Of a stretch of DNA of 43,351 nt, positions 1-7,432 are shown piece after piece. The translations under genes were made by a program, and so were the position numbers. The stretch's first letter is position 1. Every line of letters starts with the position of its first letter. The notes beneath the pieces were generated by a model. It was not told where the DNA came from. It saw only the letters and a program-made list of their open reading frames with translations, and made no database searches. The DNA is taken from positions 1 through 43,351 of IMG/VR virus record IMGVR_UViG_3300020473_002181. The stretch is one strand, 5' to 3'. Origin of the DNA: a virus.

Positions 1-58
1 TAAGTTATGACAAATATACACATCAACAAGATAAGAGTATAACTCAAAATTTTAAAGT

Positions 59-205
59 TTATATTGCATGGAGAACAAGGCTAGCAAGAGAGACAATAAG
101 CGCAACAAAACACAGAAGCTTCGTTTCTGACTGAGATCTTTCTATAGTGCTTATCTTGGTTACAAGTTTTCGAAACTTATCTGTGCTTATCCTTATTCTT
201 TCCAT
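59..205 (-). CDS. Small single-pass membrane protein (48 aa)
   Basis: This short reading frame starts at ATG 205 behind a near-perfect ribosome binding site (AGGAGG, 5 bases before the start). The product has a basic N-terminal half (MERIRISTDKFRKL) and a hydrophobic C-terminal segment (about residues 29-48, LLCFVALIVSLASLVLHAI), so it is probably a tail-anchored inner-membrane peptide. The family is not recognised. Small membrane peptides of this kind are common in phage accessory regions and may act on the host envelope, but no function can be assigned. The strong Shine-Dalgarno sequence is the main argument that the gene is real. Confidence 0.6.
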   Translation of the reverse strand: MERIRISTDKFRKLVTKISTIERSQSETKLLCFVALIVSLASLVLHAI

Positions 206-242
206 GTCTACCTCCTGCTATAGATAATTATTTTCCCGAATG

Positions 243-446
243 TTAAAATTTTGCAAAGACGTCTAGATCGTTTTCTCTAAAGTGTCTAACTTTACCCTCT
301 AGGAAAACGTGTACGTTAAAAGGGATATCTTCAGACATAACATCGATAACAAGCCCGAGTCGGCCAAGCCTGCAACAAACGAGATCGTATTTTTTAAATT
401 TCTTCACCAAAATAAATATCATGATAGCACAAGCAGCAGAATACAT
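243..446 (-). CDS. Small protein, DLV/SH3-like pattern (67 aa)
   Basis: The function is unknown. The core from about residue 20 (YDLVCCRLGRLGLVIDV, then VHVFLEGKVRHF, then NDLDVF) follows the same pattern as the proteins at 5074-5316 and 11803-12006: a DLV start, a G(L/V)(V/L)I strand, a V-F-x-G turn and a final NL/YL motif. This suggests a small beta-barrel (SH3- or KOW-like) family with three members here. The start is uncertain: ATG 446, ATG 422 and GTG 407 are all in frame and none has a clear ribosome binding site. The gene diverges from the plus-strand protease gene at 456, so control sequences for both must overlap here. Confidence 0.55.
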   Translation of the reverse strand: MYSAACAIMIFILVKKFKKYDLVCCRLGRLGLVIDVMSEDIPFNVHVFLEGKVRHFRENDLDVFAKF

Positions 447-455
447 AAAAATAAG

Positions 456-1028
456 ATGAAAAAAATAATTTTACTTGCATGCTTAATCTTCCTAACACTA
501 ACAACAGCATCTGGCACACAAGTAATAATTCAGCAGTCATCTACAGAAAACGTTTCGTCCGGTCTGCCAGAAAAAATTGCACACTGGAAAAGCAAGCCTG
601 ATATCAAAATATGCACAAGTGCACCCGTATCAGTAGACGAGGTAAAGCATGCAATTGCTTGGTGGCAGAAAAGAGGCTATAGATTCGGATCAATCATCAA
701 GAGTAACTGTGTTGAAAATCATCACTATGGCTTTATTGTGATTGATCTTATCGGTCAGGACTTTGACATCAGAAGAGACTTGGCAACGACGAAGATTCAT
801 CATGACACAAAGTCGAAAGAAATAAGATGGGCAAAAATATACCTAACAATTTCAGTGAGAGAGAGAATTCTAGAGCACGAGATAGGTCATGCCCTAGGGT
901 GGGGCCATTCTGCAATTAGAAAACACATTCTATTTCCAACCTGGCAAGGAGGAGGCTGGGAAGATGAGGGTCTGGAAGTACCAGCTTTAAACCTGACTAA
1001 GACAAAATCTGAGTCAAGAAAGCCTTAG
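456..1028 (+). CDS. Secreted metzincin-type zinc metalloprotease (190 aa)
   Basis: Residues 141-151 read HEIGHALGWGH, the full HExxHxxGxxH zinc signature of metzincins (matrixin-like): three His ligands and the catalytic Glu. A Sec signal peptide is visible (MKKIILLACLIFLTLTTASG), so the product is exported to the periplasm or beyond. The upstream in-frame Met codons (from 309) are ignored because the signal peptide begins at ATG 456. After the zinc motif the expected Met-turn position reads HILFP, with Leu where Met is usual. No long propeptide is obvious. This is one of only two plus-strand genes in the window. Its 3' end overlaps the convergent gene 997-1488 by 32 bp. It probably degrades host envelope or environmental protein; the target is unknown. 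Confidence 0.8.
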   Translation: MKKIILLACLIFLTLTTASGTQVIIQQSSTENVSSGLPEKIAHWKSKPDIKICTSAPVSVDEVKHAIAWWQKRGYRFGSIIKSNCVENHHYGFIVIDLIGQDFDIRRDLATTKIHHDTKSKEIRWAKIYLTISVRERILEHEIGHALGWGHSAIRKHILFPTWQGGGWEDEGLEVPALNLTKTKSESRKP

Positions 1029-1488
1029 TAATATCTCTCTCGTTTATGGCACCTGACTCCTCTAATGAAGCATCAGTCGGGTCTGCCCTATCTTTATCAA
1101 CCCCATACATTTCAGCAACGTCCTCTATGTACTCGTCGAAGTAGTCAATTTCAATTCTTCCAAGGAGATCGTCAAGGCTTTCTACGCTAAGATCACCTTT
1201 GTCATAAGCATCTTTTAAGCGAGAAGCTTCAAGCCTCCACTCGCTGTCAGGTATTCCTCTGTACCCTAGTTCTTCTGAATGGTCTGCAAATGCTGCTGCA
1301 ACTCTGTCTTCAAAATCAGAAGGTGCGGGCTCAGAAGGAGAAATAGGCTCATTGATACTAGAAAGATCGATCGGCGGCAAAGACGATGACTGCTCTTTTA
1401 AAATATTTTTTTCAGCAGGCACATCAGTATTTTCACTCAGCATATTTTGTAAAAATTCTCGCGTAATATCTCTTTCGTTAGTAGACAT
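997..1488 (-). CDS. Phage protein with duplicated NERDIT terminal helices (163 aa)
   Basis: The function is unknown. The ATG at 1488 is preferred over the TTG at 1503 because GAGG lies 9 bases upstream of it. The N-terminus (NERDITREFLQNMLSE) and C-terminus (NERDITKAFLTQILS) carry near-copies of the same amphipathic helix, flanking an acidic, Pro/Ser-rich linker and a helical middle. The N-terminal copy ends in LSE, matching the [L/I]xE pattern seen at the start of many proteins further along. It may be a virion-packaged or scaffold-docking protein; this is inference. It overlaps convergently with the metzincin gene. Confidence 0.7.
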   Translation of the reverse strand: MSTNERDITREFLQNMLSENTDVPAEKNILKEQSSSLPPIDLSSINEPISPSEPAPSDFEDRVAAAFADHSEELGYRGIPDSEWRLEASRLKDAYDKGDLSVESLDDLLGRIEIDYFDEYIEDVAEMYGVDKDRADPTDASLEESGAINERDITKAFLTQILS

Positions 1489-1514
1489 GTTTTTAATCCT
1501 CAATAACTAATTAT

Positions 1515-1754
1515 CTATGACAGGTCAAGATAACCTGATGGTACTTTTAAAATTATGACTCTATAGCTATATTTCTGTAAAGAAAAGTGCTTGGAGAGTG
1601 CTGGTGCATCACCGTGATTCTCAATGGCAACCTGAATATGAGTACCACCTCCATCAGATTCAAAAGAAACTTTAAAGTTTCCATCTGTTAGCTCGACGAC
1701 ATCAGCAATAACAAGGCTCTCTATATCTTTTTTTCTAAGCTCGGGTAATCCCAT
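1515..1754 (-). CDS. Hypothetical phage protein (79 aa)
   Basis: The family is not recognised. The protein is soluble with alternating beta-strand-like segments (VIADVVELTDGNFKVSF, HIQVAIENHG, YSYRVIILKVPSGYLDL), probably a small all-beta fold. It starts at ATG 1754, 6 bp below the stop of the DUF6356 gene, and is probably co-transcribed with genes 1761-2227. Confidence 0.6.
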   Translation of the reverse strand: MGLPELRKKDIESLVIADVVELTDGNFKVSFESDGGGTHIQVAIENHGDAPALSKHFSLQKYSYRVIILKVPSGYLDLS

Positions 1755-1760
1755 TTTAAT

Positions 1761-1991
1761 TTAATCTCGATTTTTTCTTTTTTCCGGATGCAACTCTTCC
1801 AGAAAAATAGACAAAGATTCAACGTCAGACTTAAAAGGTGGGTAGATAAATGGAAAAATAGCATGGGCTACTTGAGATATACATGCTACACCCAGGCGTG
1901 CACTAATCTTTGAAGCAGATACAAAGTGCTGCCAGTATGTCTCACCAACGCTATGCGGATGATCTGTAAAGATTTTCATGATCTTTTTCAT
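1761..1991 (-). CDS. DUF6356 family small protein (76 aa)
   Basis: The sequence pattern FTDHPHSVGETYWQHF followed by a hydrophobic stretch ending in AHAIFPFIYPPF matches what I recall of DUF6356, a small, partly membrane-associated family of unknown function best known from Alphaproteobacteria. The hydrophobic middle (about residues 33-53) could insert in or lie on a membrane. The start ATG overlaps the stop of gene 1988-2227 in an ATGA arrangement, so translation is probably coupled. A phage copy of this family is unexpected; its role is unknown. Confidence 0.65.
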   Translation of the reverse strand: MKKIMKIFTDHPHSVGETYWQHFVSASKISARLGVACISQVAHAIFPFIYPPFKSDVESLSIFLEELHPEKRKNRD

Positions 1992-2227
1992 CTCTTTACC
2001 ATTTTCATTGACTTAAGCCAGTTAATAATCTGCTTGTTGACAGGCACATCTTTACCTTTAACTCTAGTATGTGTACTTGGGAGTGCTTTAACTTCTTTGT
2101 CAAGCATTAAGCTTTTAACAGTCCCTTCTTCATAAGACTCATCTGGGTGATATCCAGCGTACTTTTCAGAAAGAGAAGCAAGCTCTTCTTTTATCAAATC
2201 TCTTATTTGCATCGAGGTGAGTTTCAT
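1988..2227 (-). CDS. Small protein with N-terminal LxE helix tag (79 aa)
   Basis: The product begins MKLTSMQIRDLIKEEL and continues ASLSE before an acidic, Tyr-rich stretch. This is the clearest example in the window of the amphipathic N-terminal helix (LRxLIxExL) ending in LxE that recurs in many of these proteins. The C-terminal half is basic. The function is unknown; it could be an internal head or scaffold-associated protein by analogy with T4-like capsid-targeting sequences. It is translationally coupled to the DUF6356 gene downstream. The divergent gap 2228-2325 separates it from the plus-strand gene. Confidence 0.65.
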   Translation of the reverse strand: MKLTSMQIRDLIKEELASLSEKYAGYHPDESYEEGTVKSLMLDKEVKALPSTHTRVKGKDVPVNKQIINWLKSMKMVKR

Positions 2228-2248
2228 GTAATCTTCTTAAAATTATAT

Positions 2249-2254
2249 TATAAT
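2249..2254 (+). promoter_or_regulatory. Possible -10 box in the divergent gap 2228-2325
   Basis: The 98-bp gap between divergent genes is the longest gene-free stretch here. It contains overlapping TATAAT boxes on both strands: 2249-2254 on plus, and 2242-2247 reading TATAAT on minus. Neither has a convincing -35 hexamer at the normal distance. They are plausible divergent promoters for 2326-2865 and 1988-2227, but AT-rich chance is a real alternative. Confidence 0.3.
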
Positions 2255-2325
2255 AGCTTTACAGCCAAATGCAAGTATAACTATATTTTTGGCACTGTTT
2301 TTAACTATTTTAAGGTAATCAAGCT

Positions 2326-2865
2326 ATGAAAACCCTGATGCTAGGTATTCTTATTAGCACACTTGACATTGCACATGGCGGACAGCATGAAGCTGCAATG
2401 TCAAGCGTCTCTTCTTTTCATAGCTACACTTCGAAAATACGAACACACAATCTAGAATACGAAATTTCATATTTTTCACTTGCTAATTCGACGCACAAAA
2501 GTGAATCTCAAAAAGTTGTTACGCAAACAACGCAGCACATATCTTTAGATTTTAAAAATAAAAAGCAATGTAAAAGCCTAAAACTAACTGTGTATGAAGT
2601 TCCTTTTCAAACTCTTAATGATAGAGACATCATGTCTTTTATACACGTTGAAAAAGGTTACTTAATTGATGGTCTGTATGACACGACTTATGCAATGCCT
2701 GGAAACGCAAGCATATTTGTAGCACCTGATATTGGCAGACAAACTTTAATTCGTGTCCTTTCTCACGAGATTGCACACTATCTTCATGATATTATGTGCC
2801 TATCAGAAGCTACAGAACCATTTGCAATCAAATATGAAATTGACAACGACAATCCGCTGAAATAA
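2326..2865 (+). CDS. Exported HExxH putative zinc peptidase (179 aa)
   Basis: The signal peptide is MKTLMLGILISTLDIAHG. Residues 147-151 read HEIAH inside RVLSHEIAHYLHDIMC, the HExxH core of zincin peptidases. There is no third His at the metzincin spacing; a downstream Glu (E161, E164 or E171) could be the third ligand as in gluzincins. The catalytic fold therefore looks minimal, and the protein may be either an active protease or a relic. It is the second of only two plus-strand genes, and both encode exported HExxH proteins. It ends 4 bp before the convergent HAD gene. The ribosome binding site is weak (AAGG about 11 bases upstream). Confidence 0.65.
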   Translation: MKTLMLGILISTLDIAHGGQHEAAMSSVSSFHSYTSKIRTHNLEYEISYFSLANSTHKSESQKVVTQTTQHISLDFKNKKQCKSLKLTVYEVPFQTLNDRDIMSFIHVEKGYLIDGLYDTTYAMPGNASIFVAPDIGRQTLIRVLSHEIAHYLHDIMCLSEATEPFAIKYEIDNDNPLK

Positions 2866-2869
2866 GAAA

Positions 2870-3469
2870 CTATTTTCTTTTCTTAGAAATCTTTCTATTC
2901 AGTCTAACTTGGCCTGTTTTGTCTGTCTCAACTTGTGCAACGTCGTGCTTGACGCCGGACTGCCTTAAATACTGACTAACTGCTTGAACGTTTGGGCCTG
3001 AGTCGTCAAAAAAACTTACAAATCTAACATTGTCAAGTATGTTTGTAAGATAGTCATGGATAACCTTAACTTTTGCAACTGGTCGCTTGTCACCGACACC
3101 GACAACGTCTATATTGGTATCATCTACGCCTATAGATTGAAGAAAATTTCTTATACCAGTTTCTGCATTTTGATTTCTAGCTGTCAGGATGAGAATTTTT
3201 CTAGTGCCTGGCGCATTAAGAGAGTTTTTTAGTATGTCAACAACTGGCAAGACAGGCTGAGCTGCATCTACATTAACATCGTCAAATTGATAAAATGAGC
3301 TCTCATCATAATACTCACCTCTTTTTAGCTGATATGTAGCAAACTCATCAGAGCTTTGCATTCTAAAATTATCTCCGTTGTTTGTGTACAGCTTAACCTT
3401 CTCACCCGTTTCAGCAAGTGTGTCATCAAAGTCAAAAATTCTTAATCTATTTTCTGTTACGCTTTTCAT
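2870..3469 (-). CDS. HAD-superfamily phosphatase (199 aa)
   Basis: The HAD motifs are in order: DFDDT (nucleophile and acid/base Asp, residues 13-17), ILTAR (motif II Thr), a Lys in the GDKRPVAKVKV region (motif III) and FFDDS (motif IV). The length suits a small cap-less or short-cap HAD enzyme. The substrate is unknown; phage HADs include polynucleotide 3'-phosphatases and nucleotidases. A nucleic-acid 3'-end role would fit the many nucleotidyltransferases in this genome, but that is inference. The basic C-terminus (RKISKKRK) could contact nucleic acid. The gene lies 12 bp downstream of the YkuK-like gene. Confidence 0.75.
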   Translation of the reverse strand: MKSVTENRLRIFDFDDTLAETGEKVKLYTNNGDNFRMQSSDEFATYQLKRGEYYDESSFYQFDDVNVDAAQPVLPVVDILKNSLNAPGTRKILILTARNQNAETGIRNFLQSIGVDDTNIDVVGVGDKRPVAKVKVIHDYLTNILDNVRFVSFFDDSGPNVQAVSQYLRQSGVKHDVAQVETDKTGQVRLNRKISKKRK

Positions 3470-3481
3470 AATTGTGCAACC

Positions 3482-3976
3482 TCATATTCTCTGCTTTGAA
3501 TGCTTATCTGCAACGGATGCAGAAGCCCACGCGTGAGGCTTTATCTTACACTTAAATCCTGCACTCTTTGCGTAAGATGTTAAAGCAGATATAAATTTAC
3601 TGGTTTTACTTTTTGTGCCTGATCCGATGTCAAGATGTATTTCTACGTCAGCGCCAGGAAAAAGCTCAGATAGCTCAATAGCAACCATTATTGAATCTTG
3701 TGCCTCTCTAAGCATTCTTAATAGCAGCTTTGGAAAATCCTCTCTTGCAGATTTCGATCTTTTAAAAAAGTATCTTCCGCCTGACTGCCCAGTCGCTCCA
3801 TGTAAGCAGATAGCAGTTGCAAATATACACTGAGAGCCTGCTATAAAGCTATCAGTTCCGATAAATATTTTTCCATTATTTGACACGTGTGCAGATATAT
3901 CATTGCATACATTGTCAAATCCATAAGATTTACCCGTGCCTGAAGTCCATTTTCCGTAAAGGTTGTTTTGCTCCAA
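3482..3976 (-). CDS. YkuK-like RNase H-fold protein (DUF458) (164 aa)
   Basis: The arrangement of IFIGTDSF (first Asp), an internal AIELSE helix (Glu), VEIHLDIG (second Asp) and a C-terminal ASASVADKHSK motif matches the YkuK/DUF458 group of ribonuclease H-like proteins known from Bacillus. The carboxylates expected for a two-metal RNase H site appear present. The start is TTG at 3976, with GGGAG 7 bases upstream; an ATG 7 bases earlier is out of frame. It probably acts on RNA-containing nucleic acid; the biological role is not established even in bacteria. Confidence 0.7.
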   Translation of the reverse strand: MEQNNLYGKWTSGTGKSYGFDNVCNDISAHVSNNGKIFIGTDSFIAGSQCIFATAICLHGATGQSGGRYFFKRSKSAREDFPKLLLRMLREAQDSIMVAIELSELFPGADVEIHLDIGSGTKSKTSKFISALTSYAKSAGFKCKIKPHAWASASVADKHSKQRI

Positions 3977-4009
3977 GGTGCATCTCCCGCTGCAGGCTGT
4001 CTAGGTGTG

Positions 4010-4291
4010 TTATCCGGCAAGAAAATATGTTAGGCAAGAAATAGAGAAAAAGAAAGCTGACCAAGTTAATACTAGAGTAATATTTCTATTTCTATTCTCT
4101 CTTCTTTCTAAAAAAACATTGAGATCTCTAGTGCTTTCAGAAATATAGTCTGACTGCTCCTGTAATTGATAGCTTAAGTTATCAACAGAAGCTGCTAGCC
4201 TCTCAACATCTGACTGCAATCTTTCTATTCTTCTATCCTCTTTTCTAGGATCCGATATTAAATTTTCTATGGCGTTTTTAATTTGTTTCAT
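4010..4291 (-). CDS. Coiled-coil protein with C-terminal membrane anchor (93 aa)
   Basis: Residues about 20-65 form a predicted coiled coil (heptad Leu/Val with RLQSDVERLAASVDNL), and residues about 72-92 are a membrane segment (LVLTWSAFFFSISCLTYFLAG). The layout resembles small phage membrane proteins such as XhlA-like haemolysin or spanin components, but no family was recognised. It sits between the YkuK-like gene and the serine protease gene. Confidence 0.65.
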   Translation of the reverse strand: MKQIKNAIENLISDPRKEDRRIERLQSDVERLAASVDNLSYQLQEQSDYISESTRDLNVFLERRENRNRNITLVLTWSAFFFSISCLTYFLAG

Positions 4292-4302
4292 ATTTTTTTA
4301 TT

Positions 4303-5016
4303 TTAAATTTCACTTAATATAGACTGAAGCTTAGTATCGTCTACTTTTGCTATGGATGATACCCACACAACATCTTCTATGATCTGGGGATTAGGGCCAA
4401 ACATTCCGACATCGACTGCAGTTAAAACACCGATAATTCTACCTTTCATATTTACAACAACAGAACCTGAAGAGCCCATCCATGCGTAAGAGTGCATAAT
4501 TAGAGACTCACCTGCTCTGCCTGCAACTCTTCCAAAAAATAGCAATAGATCATGAGAGTTTGGATAGCCTGCATAGATTGCAGATTCTCCCATTAGGTCA
4601 GTACTAGTTGATTTTTTATATGACAAAGGAATGCGAGATCTCATTTTGGGAACTAGCAAAAATGCAATATCGTTTTTATCATCCCTATATATGACTGTCC
4701 CTACAACAGTCTCATAGCCATTCTTCACATGTAAAACTTCCATGCCCTCAACTACGTGTGCAGCTGTCAACACTAGATAGTGATTATTAATTTCAATATA
4801 AGAGCCGCTTCCGTAAGAGTGACCTGCCGGATGAGAGACCTTGACAGCAGCATTTAAAACAGTGTCTTTTACTTTAGAAGAAATTTGAACAGGTATTTCA
4901 GAATATTTTTTAAAAGATGCTGCGCTTATTTCTCCGTAGGCTGAGCTGGGTGTGATCAAGCATACAAAGCTTAGCAGTATTAACAATCTGGAATATAAAA
5001 AAACAACACTTCTCAT
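4303..5016 (-). CDS. Exported trypsin-like serine protease (S1/HtrA type) (237 aa)
   Basis: A signal peptide (about residues 1-26, with a long hydrophobic core) is followed by a complete chymotrypsin-fold triad: His87 in VLTAAHVV, Asp116 in KNDIAFL and Ser183 in GSSGS. There is no PDZ domain, so it is shorter than DegP/HtrA. It should act in the periplasm. A role in host-envelope remodelling, prey-type degradation or defence is possible; the substrate is unknown. A ribosome binding site (AGGGTG) lies 8 bases before the ATG. With the metzincin and HExxH proteins it makes three predicted exported proteases in 5 kb. Confidence 0.85.
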   Translation of the reverse strand: MRSVVFLYSRLLILLSFVCLITPSSAYGEISAASFKKYSEIPVQISSKVKDTVLNAAVKVSHPAGHSYGSGSYIEINNHYLVLTAAHVVEGMEVLHVKNGYETVVGTVIYRDDKNDIAFLLVPKMRSRIPLSYKKSTSTDLMGESAIYAGYPNSHDLLLFFGRVAGRAGESLIMHSYAWMGSSGSVVVNMKGRIIGVLTAVDVGMFGPNPQIIEDVVWVSSIAKVDDTKLQSILSEI

Positions 5017-5073
5017 TCACAGCACCCTACTATAACTATGTTTATTTCGAGCCTGTTTTAAAAAAAGTATCTA

Positions 5074-5316
5074 TCAGGCCTGCTGAACGATTTCAAGGTA
5101 GTCTTCTTTTAAAGATTGAATCTCACCGTCTGGGAAAAAAACTTCGTATGTTAGAAAAGTATATTTTTGGCTACCTACATTTTTTGATTTAAATCTTTTC
5201 TTGATAACTATACCCATACTTTTAACCGGTCCATGTAAAACAGACCTGCGCTTTACAAGATCTCCTACACACAAAGACTGTTTAGTATGAAAAGTCATAT
5301 CAGTAACTATGCTCAA
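5074..5316 (-). CDS. Small DLV/SH3-like protein (80 aa)
   Basis: The function is unknown. The pattern GDLVKRRS, MGIVIKKRF, YEVFFPDGE and DYLEIV parallels the proteins at 243-446 and 11803-12006, suggesting a small beta-barrel (SH3/KOW-like) family. Such domains may bind nucleic acid or protein partners. The gene starts at ATG 5316, 15 bp after the stop of 5332-5526. Confidence 0.6.
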   Translation of the reverse strand: MSIVTDMTFHTKQSLCVGDLVKRRSVLHGPVKSMGIVIKKRFKSKNVGSQKYTFLTYEVFFPDGEIQSLKEDYLEIVQQA

Positions 5317-5331
5317 AAATAAGTCTATTCC

Positions 5332-5526
5332 CTAGTAGTCTTTCTTGATGATAACAAAGCCGACTAGACATAGAATAATAGTCGTCAGCATGTTAACTAG
5401 CAAGAACTCTCTGACAGCGTTTAAATTCGCGTGATAGAAAAATACAGAAAAAGAAGCAATATTTACTGTCATCACAAGAATCCATAGCACCTTCGTTATC
5501 TTGTTAATAGACAGTATTTTTTTCAC
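5332..5526 (-). CDS. Small two-TM membrane protein (64 aa)
   Basis: The start is assigned to GTG 5526 because GGGAG lies 4 bases upstream. The longer frame back to 5589 overlaps the real gene 5535-5705 in another frame. The product has two hydrophobic segments (VLWILVMTVNIASFSVFF and MLTTIILCLVGFVII) and a basic N-terminus. The family is not recognised; it is possibly a holin-like or host-membrane peptide. Confidence 0.6.
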   Translation of the reverse strand: MKKILSINKITKVLWILVMTVNIASFSVFFYHANLNAVREFLLVNMLTTIILCLVGFVIIKKDY

Positions 5527-5534
5527 TTTGCTCC

Positions 5535-5705
5535 CTAGTCTTCTTCTAGCTCCTCTCTTCGAGCTGCAAATTGAGCAGCTACAATGCATGCAACGCCAGA
5601 GACCAGGTTTAGCAATAGCATACTGCTATCATGAAGAGACCAGCTAAGAACAGCTAGGCCCATATTTAAGCCGACCATTACATGCCAGAAAGTTGTGAGT
5701 CTCAT
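5535..5705 (-). CDS. Small membrane protein, coupled to vWA lipoprotein (56 aa)
   Basis: The sequence MRLTTFWHVMVGLNMGLAVL continues with a second hydrophobic stretch and a charged tail (RREELEED). GGAGG lies 5 bases before ATG 5705. The ATG overlaps the stop codon of the vWA lipoprotein gene as ATGA, so it is translated after that gene. It has two predicted membrane helices and no known family. The gene is too short for common length cut-offs, but the ribosome binding site and coupling support it. Confidence 0.65.
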   Translation of the reverse strand: MRLTTFWHVMVGLNMGLAVLSWSLHDSSMLLLNLVSGVACIVAAQFAARREELEED

Positions 5706-6580
5706 TTTTCCTCCGTCAAATAAGTTGCAACAACATAAGATCCATAGTCAGGCATTGTATCAAGGTAAACTGTGTTGCTACCCTCATGATAAAACCACCC
5801 GTGCTTTATCTCTTCACCATCCACATAAACCTTTATGCTATCCACATCTGGCTCTCTAGTGAGAGTAACGTAATCTTTTAACATTGTTAAGAAAGATGAT
5901 TCCGATACCCATGTAGACCATTCTTTGTTGCATATGTCAAGAGCGCTTTTATTAAACAACGAAGAAAGCTCCATGTATTTATAGCCGACTGTGTTGCCGT
6001 ACCCAACATCGCACTCGCTCTCTTCCAAATTTACAATGCTAACTGAGTCAACACGTGCATTACTCTTAAACTCGTGTAACCAGTCGTAGAACATTTGTGC
6101 GCTTACATGACTTTGTTCCTCTTCATCAGATACAAAAAACATGAGCAAGTCAGCGTCACTTCTAAAAAATAGATGGCCTTCTTGATCCTGAGCAAACATA
6201 TATGCTGCAGCGAAACTTTCTTCTTTTGAAGCATAGGGTAGAAGGGAAGGTGCCATTAGTAGATCTATACTGGTTGAGTTGCGGTCATACGGCCCTTGTA
6301 AGCCAAGTCGCTCAGGATCACCAGTTATAAATGCAAAACGGTAATCATCTGTAAGTGACTCAATGTCAGACTTAAGTGTCTGCATTCCTTCACCGACAGT
6401 TTCAAAATTATCACTCATTGATCCAGACGTGTCTAGGACAACAAGAATGTCTAATGAACCTGTCTTGCTTGCTTGAACGAAAGAATCTGAAACTGCTTCG
6501 AGAATATTTTTTTCTACGACAGAGTAGTCACCTTGACAACCTAGCAGAAATAAGCAAACAATTGTAAAAAGCGTTGCCAT
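5702..6580 (-). CDS. vWA-domain lipoprotein (292 aa)
   Basis: The lipobox FLLGC (Cys15) marks an exported, lipid-anchored protein. The von Willebrand factor A domain begins ILVVLDTSGSMSD with the MIDAS DxSxS (D50, S52, S54), and continues through FAFITGD and LLMFFVSDEEE. The last 70 residues resemble the end of the larger vWA lipoprotein at 7683-9359, so the two are probably paralogues. The role is likely metal-dependent adhesion or protein binding at the cell surface. The only start, ATG 6580, has no ribosome binding site and lies inside a 9-bp perfect hairpin (6576-6597), with an in-frame stop just upstream. Confidence 0.8.
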   Translation of the reverse strand: MATLFTIVCLFLLGCQGDYSVVEKNILEAVSDSFVQASKTGSLDILVVLDTSGSMSDNFETVGEGMQTLKSDIESLTDDYRFAFITGDPERLGLQGPYDRNSTSIDLLMAPSLLPYASKEESFAAAYMFAQDQEGHLFFRSDADLLMFFVSDEEEQSHVSAQMFYDWLHEFKSNARVDSVSIVNLEESECDVGYGNTVGYKYMELSSLFNKSALDICNKEWSTWVSESSFLTMLKDYVTLTREPDVDSIKVYVDGEEIKHGWFYHEGSNTVYLDTMPDYGSYVVATYLTEEK

Positions 6581-6597
6581 ACTTTAATAAGTATGGC
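6576..6597 (-). promoter_or_regulatory. Hairpin over the vWA start codon
   Basis: GCCATACTT at 6576-6584 is a perfect inverted repeat of 6589-6597, with a 4-base loop. In the minus-strand transcript the start codon ATG (6578-6580) is paired in the 3' arm. No Shine-Dalgarno sequence is visible. It could restrict translation of the lipoprotein until unfolded. There is no T-tract, so it is not a standard terminator. Confidence 0.6.
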
Positions 6598-6618
6598 TTG
6601 GAGAAAATTTTTAAATTT

Positions 6619-7425
6619 TTAAAATTTATATTCAAATCTCTCTATGATTGTTTTAAACTTCTCTGCCACGATATCTCTACTGTAATCATTGTAATATGAG
6701 CTGTAGTGTTTTTTACTCTTTCTTACGTTTGACTTAAACCGAGGTAATTCTTTCTCTCTAATATCAAGTGTTCTGCATAACTTTGCATAATCGCTTTTTA
6801 AATCTTCAAACCTTAAAACAAGATCAACATCATCACATACAAAATCTGGATATAGCTTTTCAAGCCAAGAGATAACTGTGTCATTATCACTAAGGTATGG
6901 CAGACCAACTGCGTCGTCTTTGTTCATGCTTGATTCTATAAAGTTCTGAAATTTTGCTTTAAGAACCGGGTCTGGATCGCTTCTCATTGGCACTATAGAC
7001 ATTCTTCCTCGATGTGTGTATGAGTTATTCTTTTTCTCTTGCCCCACAGGAGTGAAACCATGAAAGCTCCACCAAAAAAATGACACAAGCATATCCCACG
7101 GATTTCTTATGATGCTAAACTTAAAATAATCCTGCAAAGAATCTGAAGTAATCTCTCTAAGCACAGTAGGAGGTGTATGTGAATGATATATAGGCTCTGC
7201 AGTTACTATGTGTGACTCTTGCCCCGGTATTTTTTGGATGCCTACTAGCTTCAAATTATTTCTTGGGGAATAGTTTATATTTTCAATTTGTAACTCTTCT
7301 TGATAAGCTGTGCCTGTCATGATATCATCCTTGCCTAAAGCTGGAATGAGAGAGACTTCAATACTTGTCCCTGCACACTTTATAGGCTTAAAAAAGATAA
7401 ACCTATGCTTATGAGAAATTATCAC
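6619..7425 (-). CDS. Sulfotransferase-family protein (268 aa)
   Basis: KPIKCAGTSIE near residue 15 corresponds to the 5'-phosphosulfate-binding loop of the Sulfotransfer_2 type (usual form PKTAGTS). FSIIRNPWDMLVSFFWW carries the Arg and Ser of the 3'-phosphate motif. Such enzymes move sulfate from PAPS to sugars or proteins. The length fits the family. The start is GTG 7425. In a phage it could decorate surface glycans or virion proteins; sugar epimerase genes further along make a glycan target conceivable. No PAPS-synthesis gene is present in the window, so the host would supply it. Confidence 0.75.
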   Translation of the reverse strand: MIISHKHRFIFFKPIKCAGTSIEVSLIPALGKDDIMTGTAYQEELQIENINYSPRNNLKLVGIQKIPGQESHIVTAEPIYHSHTPPTVLREITSDSLQDYFKFSIIRNPWDMLVSFFWWSFHGFTPVGQEKKNNSYTHRGRMSIVPMRSDPDPVLKAKFQNFIESSMNKDDAVGLPYLSDNDTVISWLEKLYPDFVCDDVDLVLRFEDLKSDYAKLCRTLDIREKELPRFKSNVRKSKKHYSSYYNDYSRDIVAEKFKTIIERFEYKF

Positions 7426-7432
7426 AGATTAC

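Noticed and set aside
309-455. N-terminal extension of the metzincin gene from 309
   Set aside because: The hydrophobic signal peptide starts at Met 456, and the extension overlaps the minus-strand small gene.
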